A DNA stretch of 64,000 nt, taken from contig NZ_RCZE01000005.1 of NCBI RefSeq assembly GCF_006438915.1, forward strand, positions 124,001 through 188,000, read 5' to 3'. This document shows, piece by piece, positions 52,646 to 64,000 of the stretch (its first letter is position 1; each line of letters starts with the position of its first letter). Source of the stretch: Pseudomonas arsenicoxydans (GTDB lineage Bacteria > Pseudomonadota > Gammaproteobacteria > Pseudomonadales > Pseudomonadaceae). Position numbers and translations under genes: made by a program. Under the pieces are notes generated by a model. The model made no database searches. It saw only the letters and a list, made by a program, of their open reading frames with translations, and was not told the DNA's origin.

Positions 52646-53407
52646 ATGTCCCTACGCACCCTGCTCACCACTCTGTTGCTGACCTGCAGTTTTTCAGCCA
52701 TGGCTGCCACCGAGATCGTGCCCCTGAACTACCGCACCAGCGCCGACATGCTGCCGATGGCGCAGGATTTCATTGGTAAGGAAGGCCAGGTCAGCGCCTA
52801 TGGCAATCAGCTGATCGTCAATGCAGATCAACGCAAGATCGACGAACTTAAAACCCTGATCAGCCAACTCGACGTCGCCGCCAAGCGCTTGCTGATCACC
52901 GTCGACACCAACGACAGCAATATCCAGGGTGATCAGGGTTACTCGGTCAACGGCGCCAAGCAAAACCAGACCCGAATCATCAATTACGGCACCGCCAGCC
53001 GCGACGGCGGCATCCAGCAGATTCAGGCCAGCGAAGGCACGCCCGCACTTATCCAGGTCGGCCAGAGTGTTCCGCTCACCAGCGCGCAGACTGATTCCTA
53101 CGGTGATTTGCGCAGCCAGACCGAATACCGCAACGTCACTCAAGGCTTCTACGTCACCGCCAGCGTCACCGGCGACATCGTTCACTTGGCGATCAGTACT
53201 AACCGTGACCGCGTGAGCCAGGAACGTTCCGATGTAGTGAACGTGCAAAGTACCGACACAACTGTCACGGGCCGCCTCGGCGAATGGATCCTGCTGGCCG
53301 GCGTCAACCGCCAGACCCAAGCCGACAAACAGGGCACGAGCCGCAACTACGCTACTCAGGGCCGGGATGACATGACCCTGCGGGTGAAAGTCGATACTTT
53401 GGACTAA
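52646..53407 (+). CDS. Orphan secretin-domain periplasmic protein
   Basis: 253 residues from ATG 52646, since GGAG lies upstream of it and the signal peptide starts there (MSLRTLLTTLLLTCSFSAMA). The mature part has a secretin N-type region (IVPLNYRTSADMLPMAQDFIGKEGQVSAYGNQLIVNAD, then KRLLITVDTNDSN) and a short secretin core-like segment (GTPALIQVGQSVPL, GFYVTASVTGD, GEWILLAGV). It is much shorter than pore-forming secretins (over 500 residues) and has no pilus or secretion genes nearby. It probably does not form a classic channel alone. Function unknown. Confidence 0.75.
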   Translation: MSLRTLLTTLLLTCSFSAMAATEIVPLNYRTSADMLPMAQDFIGKEGQVSAYGNQLIVNADQRKIDELKTLISQLDVAAKRLLITVDTNDSNIQGDQGYSVNGAKQNQTRIINYGTASRDGGIQQIQASEGTPALIQVGQSVPLTSAQTDSYGDLRSQTEYRNVTQGFYVTASVTGDIVHLAISTNRDRVSQERSDVVNVQSTDTTVTGRLGEWILLAGVNRQTQADKQGTSRNYATQGRDDMTLRVKVDTLD

Positions 53408-53881
53408 ACCACCGAAAACTGACTGATTAGTCGTATTAGACCAAAGATGTAGTGCCTTAAAAAAAGCACTACAAAACGTTTGACGATCGAAAAAAGCAAA
53501 GGCATGATGGCCTCGCTCCCGCTAATCAGGGGCCCTGGCAAGGGCCTTCGAAGCGATGCTCGCACCTACCCCGCGAGCCGCTTCGTGTCTGTACCGCCCA
53601 CAAGGTGTGTTTGACGAGGTTGCCGACTGGAACGAAGTTGTCCCGAGGGACGGAAGCGTAATTAGGTAACCCGGCACATCACTGAAGTTTGCACCAAGGC
53701 CCACGATGCCCCAATGCGTTCGCCAGTTTGCCCTTACCTGCTCACTTCCCCTCGAGCCCATCGTTCATCCCGTCGCCACCCCCGCCAAATCCGACTTGAC
53801 CACCAAGCTTCTGGTCAGCGAGCGCATGAATTTTCCACCGCAGAACAACTTTCCGTAAAAGACGCGACGAGGTTTATCTCC
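53408..53881. other. Region upstream of aceA
   Basis: 474 bases without a gene. It holds a hairpin GGCCCT/AGGGCC at 53531-53546 lacking a T run, and the (unassigned) aceA promoter. An open frame continuous with aceA upstream of its ATG is not protein-like. Confidence 0.5.
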
Positions 53882-55207
53882 ATGGCACTGACACGCGAAC
53901 AGCAAATTGCAGCCCTCGAAAAAGACTGGGCTGAAAACCCACGCTGGAAAGGCGTGACACGCGCTTACTCCGCTGCTGACGTCGTCCGCCTGCGTGGCTC
54001 GGTTCAACCTGAGCACACCTTTGCAAAACTGGGCGCCGAGAAGCTGTGGAACCTGGTTACACAGGGTGCCAAGCCGTCCTTCCGTCCTGATAAGGATTTC
54101 GTCAACTGCATGGGCGCCCTGACCGGCGGCCAGGCTGTACAGCAAGTTAAAGCCGGTATCCAGGCGATCTACCTGTCGGGCTGGCAAGTGGCTGCGGACA
54201 ACAACTCCGCCGAATCGATGTACCCGGACCAGTCGCTGTACCCGGTGGACTCCGTTCCAACCGTGGTCAAGCGCATCAACAACTCGTTCCGTCGTGCTGA
54301 CCAGATCCAGTGGAAAGCCGGCAAAGGCCCGGGCGACGAAGGCTACATCGACTACTTCGCCCCAATCGTGGCTGACGCTGAAGCCGGTTTCGGCGGCGTA
54401 CTGAACGCTTACGAGCTGATGAAGAGCATGATCGAAGCAGGCGCCGCCGGCGTTCACTTCGAAGACCAACTGGCTTCCGTGAAAAAATGCGGCCACATGG
54501 GCGGCAAGGTACTGGTTCCTACCCAGGAAGCTGTACAGAAGCTGACCGCTGCCCGTCTGGCAGCTGACGTTGCCGGTACGCCGACCATCATTCTGGCCCG
54601 TACCGACGCTAACGCTGCTGACCTGCTGACTTCCGACTGCGACCCGTACGACCAGCCATTCGTGACTGGCGAACGTACCCAGGAAGGCTTCTACAAAGTG
54701 CGCGCCGGTCTGGACCAGGCCATCGCTCGCGGCCTGGCTTACGCTCCGTACGCCGACCTGATCTGGTGCGAAACCGCCAAGCCGGATCTGGACGAGGCTC
54801 GTCGCTTCGCTGAAGCGATCAAAAAGGAATACCCGGACCAACTGCTGTCGTACAACTGCTCGCCTTCCTTCAACTGGAAGAAAAACCTGGACGACGCGAC
54901 CATCGCCAAGTTCCAGCGCGAACTGTCCGCCATGGGTTACAAGCACCAGTTCATCACCCTGGCCGGCATTCACAACATGTGGCACAGCATGTTCAACCTG
55001 GCGCACGACTACGCCCGCAACGACATGACTGCGTACGTTAAGCTGCAAGAGCAAGAGTTCGCTGACGCTTCGAAAGGCTACACCTTTGTGGCTCACCAGC
55101 AGGAAGTGGGCACCGGCTACTTCGACGACATGACCACTGTGATTCAAGGTGGTTCGTCTTCGGTAACCGCACTGACCGGTTCGACTGAAGAAGAACAGTT
55201 CCACTGA
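53882..55207 (+). CDS. aceA: Isocitrate lyase
   Basis: 441 residues from ATG 53882. Catalytic Cys203 in KKCGHMGGK, with [25 protein letters not shown] and SPSFNWKK. It cleaves isocitrate to glyoxylate and succinate, the entry to the glyoxylate shunt for growth on acetate or fatty acids, and competes with icd and idh (42.8-46.8 kb). AceB/GlcB is not in this window. It has its own terminator. Confidence 0.97.
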   Translation: MALTREQQIAALEKDWAENPRWKGVTRAYSAADVVRLRGSVQPEHTFAKLGAEKLWNLVTQGAKPSFRPDKDFVNCMGALTGGQAVQQVKAGIQAIYLSGWQVAADNNSAESMYPDQSLYPVDSVPTVVKRINNSFRRADQIQWKAGKGPGDEGYIDYFAPIVADAEAGFGGVLNAYELMKSMIEAGAAGVHFEDQLASVKKCGHMGGKVLVPTQEAVQKLTAARLAADVAGTPTIILARTDANAADLLTSDCDPYDQPFVTGERTQEGFYKVRAGLDQAIARGLAYAPYADLIWCETAKPDLDEARRFAEAIKKEYPDQLLSYNCSPSFNWKKNLDDATIAKFQRELSAMGYKHQFITLAGIHNMWHSMFNLAHDYARNDMTAYVKLQEQEFADASKGYTFVAHQQEVGTGYFDDMTTVIQGGSSSVTALTGSTEEEQFH

Positions 55208-55274
55208 TCTGCTTCGCCTGAACGATCGGCCGCTGCGGACCGACTAGAAAGCTAACCGCAACGCCGCACATCTG

Positions 55275-55306
55275 ACGCCCCGACTGGTTCGGGGCGTTTT
55301 TTTGCC
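55275..55306 (+). terminator. aceA rho-independent terminator
   Basis: Stem ACGCCCCGA/TCGGGGCGT, then a run of T. Confidence 0.9.
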
Positions 55307-55333
55307 TGCGATTTCTCAAACACCACAAAATCC

Positions 55334-55423
55334 TGTGGGAGCGGGCTTGCTCGCGAAGGCGCCGGATCAGTCGCCATCAATGGTGAATGTTGAACCGCAT
55401 TCGCGAGCAAGCCCGCTCCCACA
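55334..55423. repeat. REP doublet, class TGTGGGAGCGGG
   Basis: TGTGGGAGCGGGCTTGCTCG at the left and CGAGCAAGCCCGCTCCCACA at the right, inverted. Confidence 0.88.
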
Positions 55424-55729
55424 AGGGATGGTGGCGCCCGAAGAAAACATTGATCCAGCGCGGTATCGGTGTCAGAAAAATCCGCTAAAACGGTCACCTT
55501 CACTACTTGCTGTAACGCACATAAAAGACAACTTCCCCGCCCCAACCCGGATAACCCGTTTAAAAACCACCGCAAACGGTATTGATTATCATTTAGCCGC
55601 AACTATGTTCGTTACATTCCCTACAAAACAATATTGATGAAAACCCGGCTAATGCCCGCAACGCATGGGCTGCGGGGCTTTGGAAGTGCGCTATGTCCTT
55701 ATTCCTATAAATAATTTCGCTATAGGAAT

Positions 55730-55758
55730 TTTACTTGCTGAGTGTTGTGCCATAAAAT
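55730..55758 (+). promoter_or_regulatory. Putative sigma-70 promoter of the nuo operon
   Basis: TTTACT (55730-55735) and TAAAAT (55753-55758) are spaced 17 bases, about 90 bases before nuoA. By-eye match only. Confidence 0.4.
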
Positions 55759-55845
55759 CAGCGGGATTGATTGCTGCGACATATCGTCACTGCTTTGTTT
55801 CTTTTCAAGCTCAGAGACCTTTGCTCTCTGTTAAGGATTACCAGC

Positions 55846-56259
55846 ATGCCCGAAGCGACAGGACTCATGGCCCACAACTGGGGCTTTGCCATTTTCCTTC
55901 TGGGCGTCGTCGGCCTCTGCGCCTTCATGCTCGGCGTTTCCAGCCTCCTTGGGTCAAAAGCCTGGGGCCGCAGCAAAAACGAACCGTTCGAATCCGGCAT
56001 GCTGCCTACAGGTGGCGCCCGTCTGCGGCTCTCAGCCAAATTCTATCTGGTCGCGATGCTCTTCGTGATCTTCGATATCGAAGCCCTCTTTCTCTTTGCA
56101 TGGTCTGTGTCCGTCCGCGAAAGCGGCTGGACCGGATTCGTCGAAGCTCTCGTTTTCATAGCAATTCTGTTGGCAGGCCTTGTCTACCTATTCCGAGTGG
56201 GCGCCCTTGACTGGGCTCCGGAAGCTCGTCGTAAGCGGCAAGCGAAGCTGAAACAATGA
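55846..56259 (+). CDS. nuoA: NADH-quinone oxidoreductase subunit A
   Basis: 137 residues from ATG 55846, with TTAAGGA upstream. Three membrane helices; NuoA signature [39 protein letters not shown] with the conserved acidic residues of helix 2. A membrane-arm subunit at the quinone end of complex I. First gene of nuoA-nuoH. Confidence 0.95.
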   Translation: MPEATGLMAHNWGFAIFLLGVVGLCAFMLGVSSLLGSKAWGRSKNEPFESGMLPTGGARLRLSAKFYLVAMLFVIFDIEALFLFAWSVSVRESGWTGFVEALVFIAILLAGLVYLFRVGALDWAPEARRKRQAKLKQ

Positions 56260-56269
56260 GGCTTTGGCA

Positions 56270-56944
56270 ATGCAATACAATCTCACCAGGATCGACCCCG
56301 ATGCTCCTAACGAGCAGTATCCGATTGGCGAACGGGAAACCGTTTCCGATCCGTTAGAAGATCAAGTCCACAAAAACATCTTCATGGGCAAGCTCGAAGA
56401 CGTGCTTAACGGCACGATCAACTGGGGGCGCAAGAACTCCCTGTGGCCGTATAACTTCGGTCTTTCGTGCTGCTACGTGGAAATGACCACCGCCTTCACG
56501 GCGCCCCACGACATCGCGCGCTTTGGCGCCGAGGTTATCCGGGCATCGCCGCGTCAGGCGGATTTCATGGTTATCGCCGGTACCTGCTTCATCAAGATGG
56601 CGCCGATCATTCAGCGTCTCTACGAGCAAATGCTCGAACCTAAATGGGTGATCTCCATGGGTTCGTGCGCCAACTCCGGTGGCATGTACGACATCTACTC
56701 TGTCGTTCAAGGGGTGGACAAGTTCCTGCCCGTGGACGTCTACGTGCCTGGCTGCCCGCCCCGTCCTGAAGCTTTCCTGCAAGGCTTGATGCTCTTGCAA
56801 GAGTCGATTGGACAGGAGCGTCGTCCGCTTTCCTGGGTCGTTGGTGATCAAGGCGTATACCGCGCCGAGATGCCTTCCGAGAAGGAAAAGCGCCGCGAAC
56901 AGCGAATCGCAGTCACCAACCTGCGCAGCCCCGACGAAGTCTGA
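56270..56944 (+). CDS. nuoB: NADH-quinone oxidoreductase subunit B
   Basis: 224 residues from ATG 56270 (GAGG upstream; 10 bases after nuoA). Cluster N2 ligands Cys67, Cys68, Cys133 and Cys162 ([28 protein letters not shown]). N2 is the terminal Fe-S centre that reduces ubiquinone. Confidence 0.96.
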   Translation: MQYNLTRIDPDAPNEQYPIGERETVSDPLEDQVHKNIFMGKLEDVLNGTINWGRKNSLWPYNFGLSCCYVEMTTAFTAPHDIARFGAEVIRASPRQADFMVIAGTCFIKMAPIIQRLYEQMLEPKWVISMGSCANSGGMYDIYSVVQGVDKFLPVDVYVPGCPPRPEAFLQGLMLLQESIGQERRPLSWVVGDQGVYRAEMPSEKEKRREQRIAVTNLRSPDEV

Positions 56945-57010
56945 TCCAGATCTGCTTCTTTAATAGAACGAGACACTGGCTTCATTCTTTACGTTGACCG
57001 AAAGCGATAA

Positions 57011-58801
<1,791 letters not shown>

Positions 58802-58803
58802 GC

Positions 58804-59301
58804 ATGAATAGCACGCTTATCCAGACAGACCGTTTCACCTTGAGTGAAACCGAGCGCTCGGCCATCGAGCACGAGTTGCATCACTACGAAGACCCGCGCG
58901 CGGCGTCGATCGAAGCCTTGAAGATCGTCCAGAAGGAACGTGGCTGGGTGCCGGACGGCGCTCTGTACGCCATCGGCGAGATCCTCGGCATCCCGGCGAG
59001 CGACGTTGAAGGTGTGGCGACGTTCTACAGCCAGATCTTCCGTCAGCCCGTGGGCCGTCACATCATTCGCGTTTGCGACAGCATGGTCTGCTACATCGGT
59101 GGTCACGAATCCGTGGTCAGCGAAATCCAGAGCAAGCTGGGCATCGGCCTGGGTCAAACCACCGCCGACGGTCGTTTCACCCTGCTGCCGGTCTGCTGCC
59201 TCGGCAACTGTGACAAGGCGCCGGCGTTGATGATCGACGACGACACTTTCGGCGATGTGCAGCCTGCCGGCGTTGCCAAATTGCTCGAGGGCTACGTATG
59301 A
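58804..59301 (+). CDS. nuoE: NADH-quinone oxidoreductase subunit E
   Basis: 165 residues, starting two bases after nuoCD. Thioredoxin-like 24-kDa subunit with [2Fe-2S] N1a ligands in [12 protein letters not shown] and [15 protein letters not shown]. The stop overlaps the nuoF start (ATGA). Confidence 0.95.
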   Translation: MNSTLIQTDRFTLSETERSAIEHELHHYEDPRAASIEALKIVQKERGWVPDGALYAIGEILGIPASDVEGVATFYSQIFRQPVGRHIIRVCDSMVCYIGGHESVVSEIQSKLGIGLGQTTADGRFTLLPVCCLGNCDKAPALMIDDDTFGDVQPAGVAKLLEGYV

Positions 59302-60653
59302 CCCTGACTTCCTTCGGTCCTGCCAACCGCATGAAGCGTTCGGCCGAGACTCACCCGCTGACCTGGCGTCTGCGTGACGACGGCGAAGCCGTGTGGCTCG
59401 ACGAGTACCAGGCCAAGAACGGTTACGCCGCTGCGCGCAAGGCCTTCGCCGACATGGCTCAGGACGACATCGTCCAGACCGTGAAAGATTCCGGCTTGAA
59501 AGGTCGCGGCGGTGCAGGCTTCCCCACTGGCGTTAAGTGGGGCCTGATGCCCAAAGACGAATCCATCAACATCCGCTACCTGCTGTGCAACGCGGACGAG
59601 ATGGAACCGAACACCTGGAAAGACCGCATGCTGATGGAGCAACTGCCCCATCTGCTGATCGAAGGCATGCTGATCAGTGCTCGCGCGCTGAAAACCTACC
59701 GTGGCTACATCTTCCTGCGTGGCGAGTACACCACCGCCGCCAAGCACCTCAACCGTGCCGTGGAAGAAGCCAAGGCAGCTGGCCTTTTGGGCAAGAACAT
59801 CCTGGGCAGCGGCTTCGATTTCGAGCTGTTCGTCCACACCGGCGCCGGGCGTTACATCTGCGGTGAAGAAACCGCGCTGATCAACTCCCTCGAAGGCCGC
59901 CGCGCCAACCCGCGTTCCAAGCCGCCCTTTCCTGCCGCCGTGGGCGTGTGGGGCAAGCCGACGTGCGTGAACAACGTTGAAACCCTGTGCAACGTGCCGG
60001 CGATCATTGCCGACGGCGTGGACTGGTACAAATCGTTGTCCCGTGAAGGCAGTGAAGACATGGGCACCAAGCTCATGGGCTTCTCCGGCAAGGTCAAGAA
60101 CCCTGGCTTGTGGGAGCTGCCATTCGGCGTCCCGGCTCGTGAGTTGTTCGAAGACTACGCCGGCGGCATGCGCGACGGCTTCAAGCTCAAGTGCTGGCAG
60201 CCAGGCGGCGCCGGTACCGGTTTCCTGTTGCCGGAACACCTGGACGCACAAATGTACGCCGGCGGCATCGCCAAGGTGGGCACCCGTATGGGTACTGGCC
60301 TGGCCATGGCGGTCGACGATAGCGTCAACATGGTGTCCCTGTTGCGCAACATGGAAGAGTTCTTCTCCCGTGAGTCGTGCGGTTTCTGCACCCCGTGCCG
60401 TGACGGTTTGCCGTGGAGCGTCAAGCTGCTGAGTGCGATCGAAAACGGTGAAGGGCAAGCCGGCGATATCGAGACCCTGCTGGGTCTGGTCGGCTTCCTC
60501 GGCCCTGGCAAGACCTTCTGTGCTCACGCACCGGGCGCCGTGGAGCCGTTGGGCAGCGCAATCAAATACTTCCGCCATGAGTTCGAAGCCGGCATCGCGC
60601 CTACCAGCGCCGTCGTCCCGCCTCTGGCAAGGCCGATCGTAGTCGGCGCGTAA
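59298..60653 (+). CDS. nuoF: NADH-quinone oxidoreductase subunit F
   Basis: 451 residues. NADH/FMN site [17 protein letters not shown], then [14 protein letters not shown] and [20 protein letters not shown]3 [4Fe-4S] ligands are in [12 protein letters not shown] with a further Cys near [10 protein letters not shown]. It takes electrons from NADH. A strong mRNA hairpin follows before nuoG. Confidence 0.96.
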   Translation: MTLTSFGPANRMKRSAETHPLTWRLRDDGEAVWLDEYQAKNGYAAARKAFADMAQDDIVQTVKDSGLKGRGGAGFPTGVKWGLMPKDESINIRYLLCNADEMEPNTWKDRMLMEQLPHLLIEGMLISARALKTYRGYIFLRGEYTTAAKHLNRAVEEAKAAGLLGKNILGSGFDFELFVHTGAGRYICGEETALINSLEGRRANPRSKPPFPAAVGVWGKPTCVNNVETLCNVPAIIADGVDWYKSLSREGSEDMGTKLMGFSGKVKNPGLWELPFGVPARELFEDYAGGMRDGFKLKCWQPGGAGTGFLLPEHLDAQMYAGGIAKVGTRMGTGLAMAVDDSVNMVSLLRNMEEFFSRESCGFCTPCRDGLPWSVKLLSAIENGEGQAGDIETLLGLVGFLGPGKTFCAHAPGAVEPLGSAIKYFRHEFEAGIAPTSAVVPPLARPIVVGA

Positions 60654-60661
60654 ACGCTTAA

Positions 60662-60693
60662 AGAAGGCGAAGGGTCCGTGCCCTTCGCCTTCT
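60662..60693 (+). promoter_or_regulatory. Strong stem-loop between nuoF and nuoG
   Basis: AGAAGGCGAAGGG and CCCTTCGCCTTCT form a perfect 13-base stem with a TCCGTG loop. A T tract does not follow, so it is more likely an mRNA stabiliser or processing site than a full terminator. It lies in the only sizeable gap (139 bases) between the seven nuo genes of the window after nuoB-nuoCD. Confidence 0.7.
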
Positions 60694-60792
60694 CGTGTGA
60701 TGACGCCTTTGAACGGCTGTATTGATTCACGCGAATAACAAGATTCCATTAGCCACGCCCGCTGACACCGGGCCAACGAAGAACTTTGAACC

Positions 60793-63507
60793 ATGGCCAC
60801 TATCCACGTAGACGGCAAAGAGCTCGAAGTCGATGGGGCAGACAACCTGTTACAGGCATGTCTGTCGCTAGGCCTCGATATCCCTTATTTCTGCTGGCAC
60901 CCAGCCCTTGGCAGCGTTGGCGCTTGCCGCCAGTGCGCGGTCAAGCAGTACACCGACGCCAACGACACCCGTGGTCGGATCGTCATGTCCTGCATGACCC
61001 CCGCCACCGACGGCAGCTGGATCTCCATCGACGACGAAGAAGCGAAAGTGTTTCGCGCCAGCGTCGTTGAATGGCTGATGACCAACCACCCTCACGACTG
61101 CCCGGTCTGTGAAGAAGGCGGTCACTGCCACCTGCAAGACATGACGGTAATGACCGGCCACAACGAGCGCCGTTACCGCTTCACCAAGCGTACCCACCAG
61201 AACCAGCAACTGGGCCCGTTCATTTCCCACGAAATGAACCGCTGCATCGCTTGCTACCGCTGCGTACGCTTCTATAAGGATTACGCTGGCGGCACCGACC
61301 TCGGTGTGTTCGGCGCCCACGACAACGTGTACTTCGGTCGCGTTGAAGACGGCACCCTCGAAAGCGAGTTCTCCGGCAACCTCACCGAGGTCTGCCCGAC
61401 CGGTGTGTTCACCGACAAGACTCACTCCGAGCGCTACAACCGCAAGTGGGACATGCAGTTCTCGCCGAGCATCTGCCATGGCTGCTCCAGCGGTTGCAAC
61501 ATCTCCCCGGGCGAGCGCTACGGTGAACTGCGTCGTATCGAAAACCGTTTCAACGGTTCGGTCAACCAGTACTTCCTGTGCGACCGTGGCCGTTTCGGCT
61601 ATGGCTACGTCAACCGCGAAGATCGCCCACGTCAGCCTTTGCTGGCCAACGGCGCCAAGCTGAGCCTCGACGAAGCGCTGGATAAAGCCGCTGACTTGCT
61701 GCGCGGTCGCAACATCGTCGGTATCGGTTCGCCGCGTGCCAGCCTTGAAAGCAACTACGCGTTGCGCGAACTGGTGGGCGCCGAGCACTTCTACTCCGGT
61801 ATCGAAGCCGCTGAGCTGGAGCGCATTCGTCTGGTCCTGCAGGTGCTGAAAGACAGCCCGCTGCCGATCCCGAACATGCGCGACATCGAAGACCATGACG
61901 CGATTTTCGTCCTCGGTGAAGACCTGACCCAGACTGCAGCGCGTATGGCCCTGTCCCTGCGTCAGTCGGTCAAGGGCAAAGCTGAAGACATGGCCGACGC
62001 CATGCGCGTTCAGCCTTGGCTCGACGCTGCGGTGAAGAACATCGGTCAGCACGCGCTGAACCCGCTGTTCATCGCCAGCCTGGCTGAAACCAAGCTCGAC
62101 GACATCGCTGAAGAATGCGTTCACGCCGCGCCAGACGACCTGGCCCGCATCGGTTTCGCCGTGGCTCACGCCCTCGACGCCAGCGCTCCAGCGGTTGAAG
62201 GCCTGGATGCTGAAGCCCTCGAACTGGCCAAGCGCATTGCCGACGCCCTGCTCGCGGCAAAGCGTCCATTGATCATTGCCGGAACCTCGTTGGGTTCCAA
62301 GGCGCTGATCGAAGCGGCTGCGAACATCGCCAAAGCCTTGAAGCTGCGCGAGAAGAACGGTTCCATCAGCCTGATCGTGCCAGAGGCCAACAGCCTCGGC
62401 CTGGCCATGCTCGGTGGTGACTCGGTCGACGCCGCGCTGCAAGCCGTGATCGATGGCAAGGCCGACGCCATCGTCGTGCTGGAAAACGATCTGTACACCC
62501 GTACCGACAAAGCCAAGGTCGATGCCGCCCTGACCGCCGCGAAAGTGCTGATCGTGGCCGACCATCAAAAAACCGCCACCAGCGATCGCGCGCACCTGGT
62601 TCTGCCAGCCGCCAGCTTCGCTGAAGGTGACGGTACGTTGGTCAGCCAGGAAGGCCGCGCCCAGCGTTTCTTCCAGGTCTTTGATCCGAAATACATGGAC
62701 GCCAGCATCCTGGTTCACGAAGGCTGGCGCTGGCTGCATGCCCTGCGCTCGACCCTGCTGAACCAGCCGATCGACTGGACCCTACTGGACCACGTCACCG
62801 CCGCCGTCGCTTCGAGCACACCGCTGCTGAACCGCATCGTCGACGCCGCACCGTCCGCCGCGTTCCGCATCAAGGGCATGAAACTGGCCCGCGAACCGTT
62901 GCGTTACTCCGGTCGTACCGCCATGCGTGCTGACATCAGCGTGCACGAACCGCGTACCCCGCAAGACAACGACACCGCGTTCAACTTCTCGATGGAAGGC
63001 TACTCGGGCTCGGTCGAACCGCGTCAGCAAGTGCCATTCGCCTGGTCCCCGGGCTGGAACTCGCCGCAAGCCTGGAACAAGTTCCAGGACGAAGTCGGTG
63101 GTCACATCCGCGCTGGCGACCCGGGCACCCGCCTGATCGAAAGCACCGGTGATTCGCTGAACTGGTTCGCCGCTGTGCCGCGTGCGTTCAACCCGGCTCC
63201 GGGCACCTGGCAAGTCGTGCCGTTCTTCCACCTGCTCGGCAGCGAAGAGACCTCTTCGAAAGCCGCACCGGTTCAGGAACGCATTCCGGCCGCTTACGTC
63301 GCCTTGGCCAAGTCCGAAGCCGATCGTCTGGGTGTCAATGACGGCGCCATGCTCAGCTTGAACGTCGCTGGTCAGACCCTGCGTCTGCCGCTGCGCATCA
63401 ACGAAGAGCTGGGCGCTGGCCTGGTTGCATTGCCTGCGGGCATCGCCGGCATTCCGCCAGCGATCTTTGGCAAATCCGTTGACGGCCTGCAGGAGGCAGC
63501 TCAATGA
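60793..63507 (+). CDS. nuoG: NADH-quinone oxidoreductase subunit G
   Basis: 904 residues. N-terminal ferredoxin domain with [2Fe-2S] ligands ([21 protein letters not shown], then MSCMTPA), a His/Cys cluster ([16 protein letters not shown]), an N5/N6-type Cys set ([22 protein letters not shown]) and an extra N7-like [10 protein letters not shown] molybdopterin-oxidoreductase-like body without Mo active-site function follows. It passes electrons from NuoF to NuoB. The stop overlaps nuoH. Confidence 0.95.
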   Translation: MATIHVDGKELEVDGADNLLQACLSLGLDIPYFCWHPALGSVGACRQCAVKQYTDANDTRGRIVMSCMTPATDGSWISIDDEEAKVFRASVVEWLMTNHPHDCPVCEEGGHCHLQDMTVMTGHNERRYRFTKRTHQNQQLGPFISHEMNRCIACYRCVRFYKDYAGGTDLGVFGAHDNVYFGRVEDGTLESEFSGNLTEVCPTGVFTDKTHSERYNRKWDMQFSPSICHGCSSGCNISPGERYGELRRIENRFNGSVNQYFLCDRGRFGYGYVNREDRPRQPLLANGAKLSLDEALDKAADLLRGRNIVGIGSPRASLESNYALRELVGAEHFYSGIEAAELERIRLVLQVLKDSPLPIPNMRDIEDHDAIFVLGEDLTQTAARMALSLRQSVKGKAEDMADAMRVQPWLDAAVKNIGQHALNPLFIASLAETKLDDIAEECVHAAPDDLARIGFAVAHALDASAPAVEGLDAEALELAKRIADALLAAKRPLIIAGTSLGSKALIEAAANIAKALKLREKNGSISLIVPEANSLGLAMLGGDSVDAALQAVIDGKADAIVVLENDLYTRTDKAKVDAALTAAKVLIVADHQKTATSDRAHLVLPAASFAEGDGTLVSQEGRAQRFFQVFDPKYMDASILVHEGWRWLHALRSTLLNQPIDWTLLDHVTAAVASSTPLLNRIVDAAPSAAFRIKGMKLAREPLRYSGRTAMRADISVHEPRTPQDNDTAFNFSMEGYSGSVEPRQQVPFAWSPGWNSPQAWNKFQDEVGGHIRAGDPGTRLIESTGDSLNWFAAVPRAFNPAPGTWQVVPFFHLLGSEETSSKAAPVQERIPAAYVALAKSEADRLGVNDGAMLSLNVAGQTLRLPLRINEELGAGLVALPAGIAGIPPAIFGKSVDGLQEAAQ

Positions 63508-64000
63508 CTTGGTTCACTCCTGAAGTGATCGCCGTGATCATCTCGGTCATCCAGGCCATCGTGATTCTGCTCGCCGTGGTGGTGTGCGGCGCGTTGCTCA
63601 GTTGGGTCGAGCGTCGTTTGCTCGCCCTCTGGCAGGATCGTTACGGTCCGAACCGCGTCGGCCCGTTCGGCGCGTTCCAGATCGCGGCCGACATGATCAA
63701 GATGTTCTTCAAGGAAGACTGGACCCCGCCGTTCGCCGACAAGATGATCTTCACGTTGGCACCGGTCGTGGCCATGAGCGCCCTGCTGATTGCCTTCGCG
63801 ATCATCCCGATCACCCCGACCTGGGGCGTGGCGGACCTGAACATCGGCATCCTGTTCTTCTTCGCCATGGCCGGTCTGTCGGTCTACGCGGTGTTGTTCG
63901 CCGGTTGGTCGAGTAACAACAAGTTCGCCCTGTTGGGCAGCTTGCGGGCCTCGGCACAAACCGTGTCGTACGAAGTGTTCATGGGCCTGTCGCTGATGGG
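63504..64000 (+). CDS. nuoH: NADH-quinone oxidoreductase subunit H (cut by window edge)
   Basis: The first 165 residues are visible from the ATG overlapping the nuoG stop. N-terminal helix [20 protein letters not shown], then [26 protein letters not shown] and [18 protein letters not shown], the conserved NuoH/ND1 loops near the quinone cavity. The rest lies beyond 64000. Confidence 0.95.
   Translation, partial: MTWFTPEVIAVIISVIQAIVILLAVVVCGALLSWVERRLLALWQDRYGPNRVGPFGAFQIAADMIKMFFKEDWTPPFADKMIFTLAPVVAMSALLIAFAIIPITPTWGVADLNIGILFFFAMAGLSVYAVLFAGWSSNNKFALLGSLRASAQTVSYEVFMGLSLM

Larger units (their letters stand above)
55208..55845. other. aceA-nuo intergenic region
   Basis: 638 bases holding the aceA terminator, a REP doublet, an A/T-rich stretch and the putative nuo promoter at 55730-55758. 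No gene was seen. Confidence 0.6.

Noticed and set aside
53531..53546. Hairpin GGCCCT/AGGGCC as a terminator of the secretin-like gene
   Set aside because: No T run follows and it is 120 bases beyond the stop; a terminator call is not supported.
55575..55596. Fur-box-like TATTGATTATCATTTAG
   Set aside because: Only a partial match to the 19-bp Fur consensus, and no iron-uptake gene follows; nuo is over 250 bases away.

Overview
The window looks like a chromosomal segment of a fluorescent-group Pseudomonas. The case rests on the fused nuoCD inside a nuo operon, the gene order trxB-aat-ate-infA/clpA-clpS/cspD/icd/idh, the tusDCBE operon, and many inverted doublets of the two short palindromic (REP) sequences typical of P. 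fluorescens-type genomes. Species cannot be fixed from the sequence alone.

Left part, about 1-17.7 kb: accessory. A minus-strand operon (unknown alpha-helical protein, double-domain KaiC-like ATPase, soluble histidine kinase) faces a plus-strand pair (second KaiC-like ATPase, single-domain response regulator). Beside them is a blue-light-type LOV-GGDEF diguanylate cyclase. An apparently AT-richer, repeat-littered stretch (about 5.5-9.6 kb) then holds two pieces of a probable restriction-type nuclease gene, a DUF3885 gene and remnants of small elements. A catabolic-type cluster follows: an NCS1 permease overlapping a nitrilase-superfamily amidase that starts at TTG, with a divergent LysR regulator. 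A 4.1-kb islet bounded by a 26-bp direct repeat (25/26 identical) carries a PAAR-DUF2235 lipase-type T6SS effector, its probable DUF2931 lipoprotein immunity gene, a decayed immunity copy, a periplasmic protein and a truncated TetR gene. The effector frame is broken by a ten-G tract at its catalytic Ser motif.

Middle part, about 17.7-53 kb: mostly core. It holds ggt, ogt, a NudK-type Nudix gene, hemerythrin, small proteins, tusDCBE-ybiB for tRNA 2-thiolation, a glutathionyl-hydroquinone reductase-type GST, then cysG-serS-crcB-rarA-lolA-ftsK on the minus strand. The N-degron genes follow (trxB-aat-ate, infA, clpA-clpS), then cspD and both NADP-isocitrate dehydrogenases back to back. Next come nudJ-mnmA-hflD, purB, the ribosomal oxygenase roxA with a GNAT gene, and an orphan secretin-domain protein. 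Nine REP doublets lie between genes. A 0.7-kb imperfect inverted repeat separates infA from clpA.

Right part, 53-64 kb: aceA (isocitrate lyase) and the NADH dehydrogenase operon nuoA-B-CD-E-F-G-H, with nuoH cut by the window edge. Together icd, idh and aceA form the isocitrate branch point of the TCA and glyoxylate pathways, and nuo reoxidises the NADH produced. No tRNA, rRNA, CRISPR array, integrase or intact transposase was recognised.
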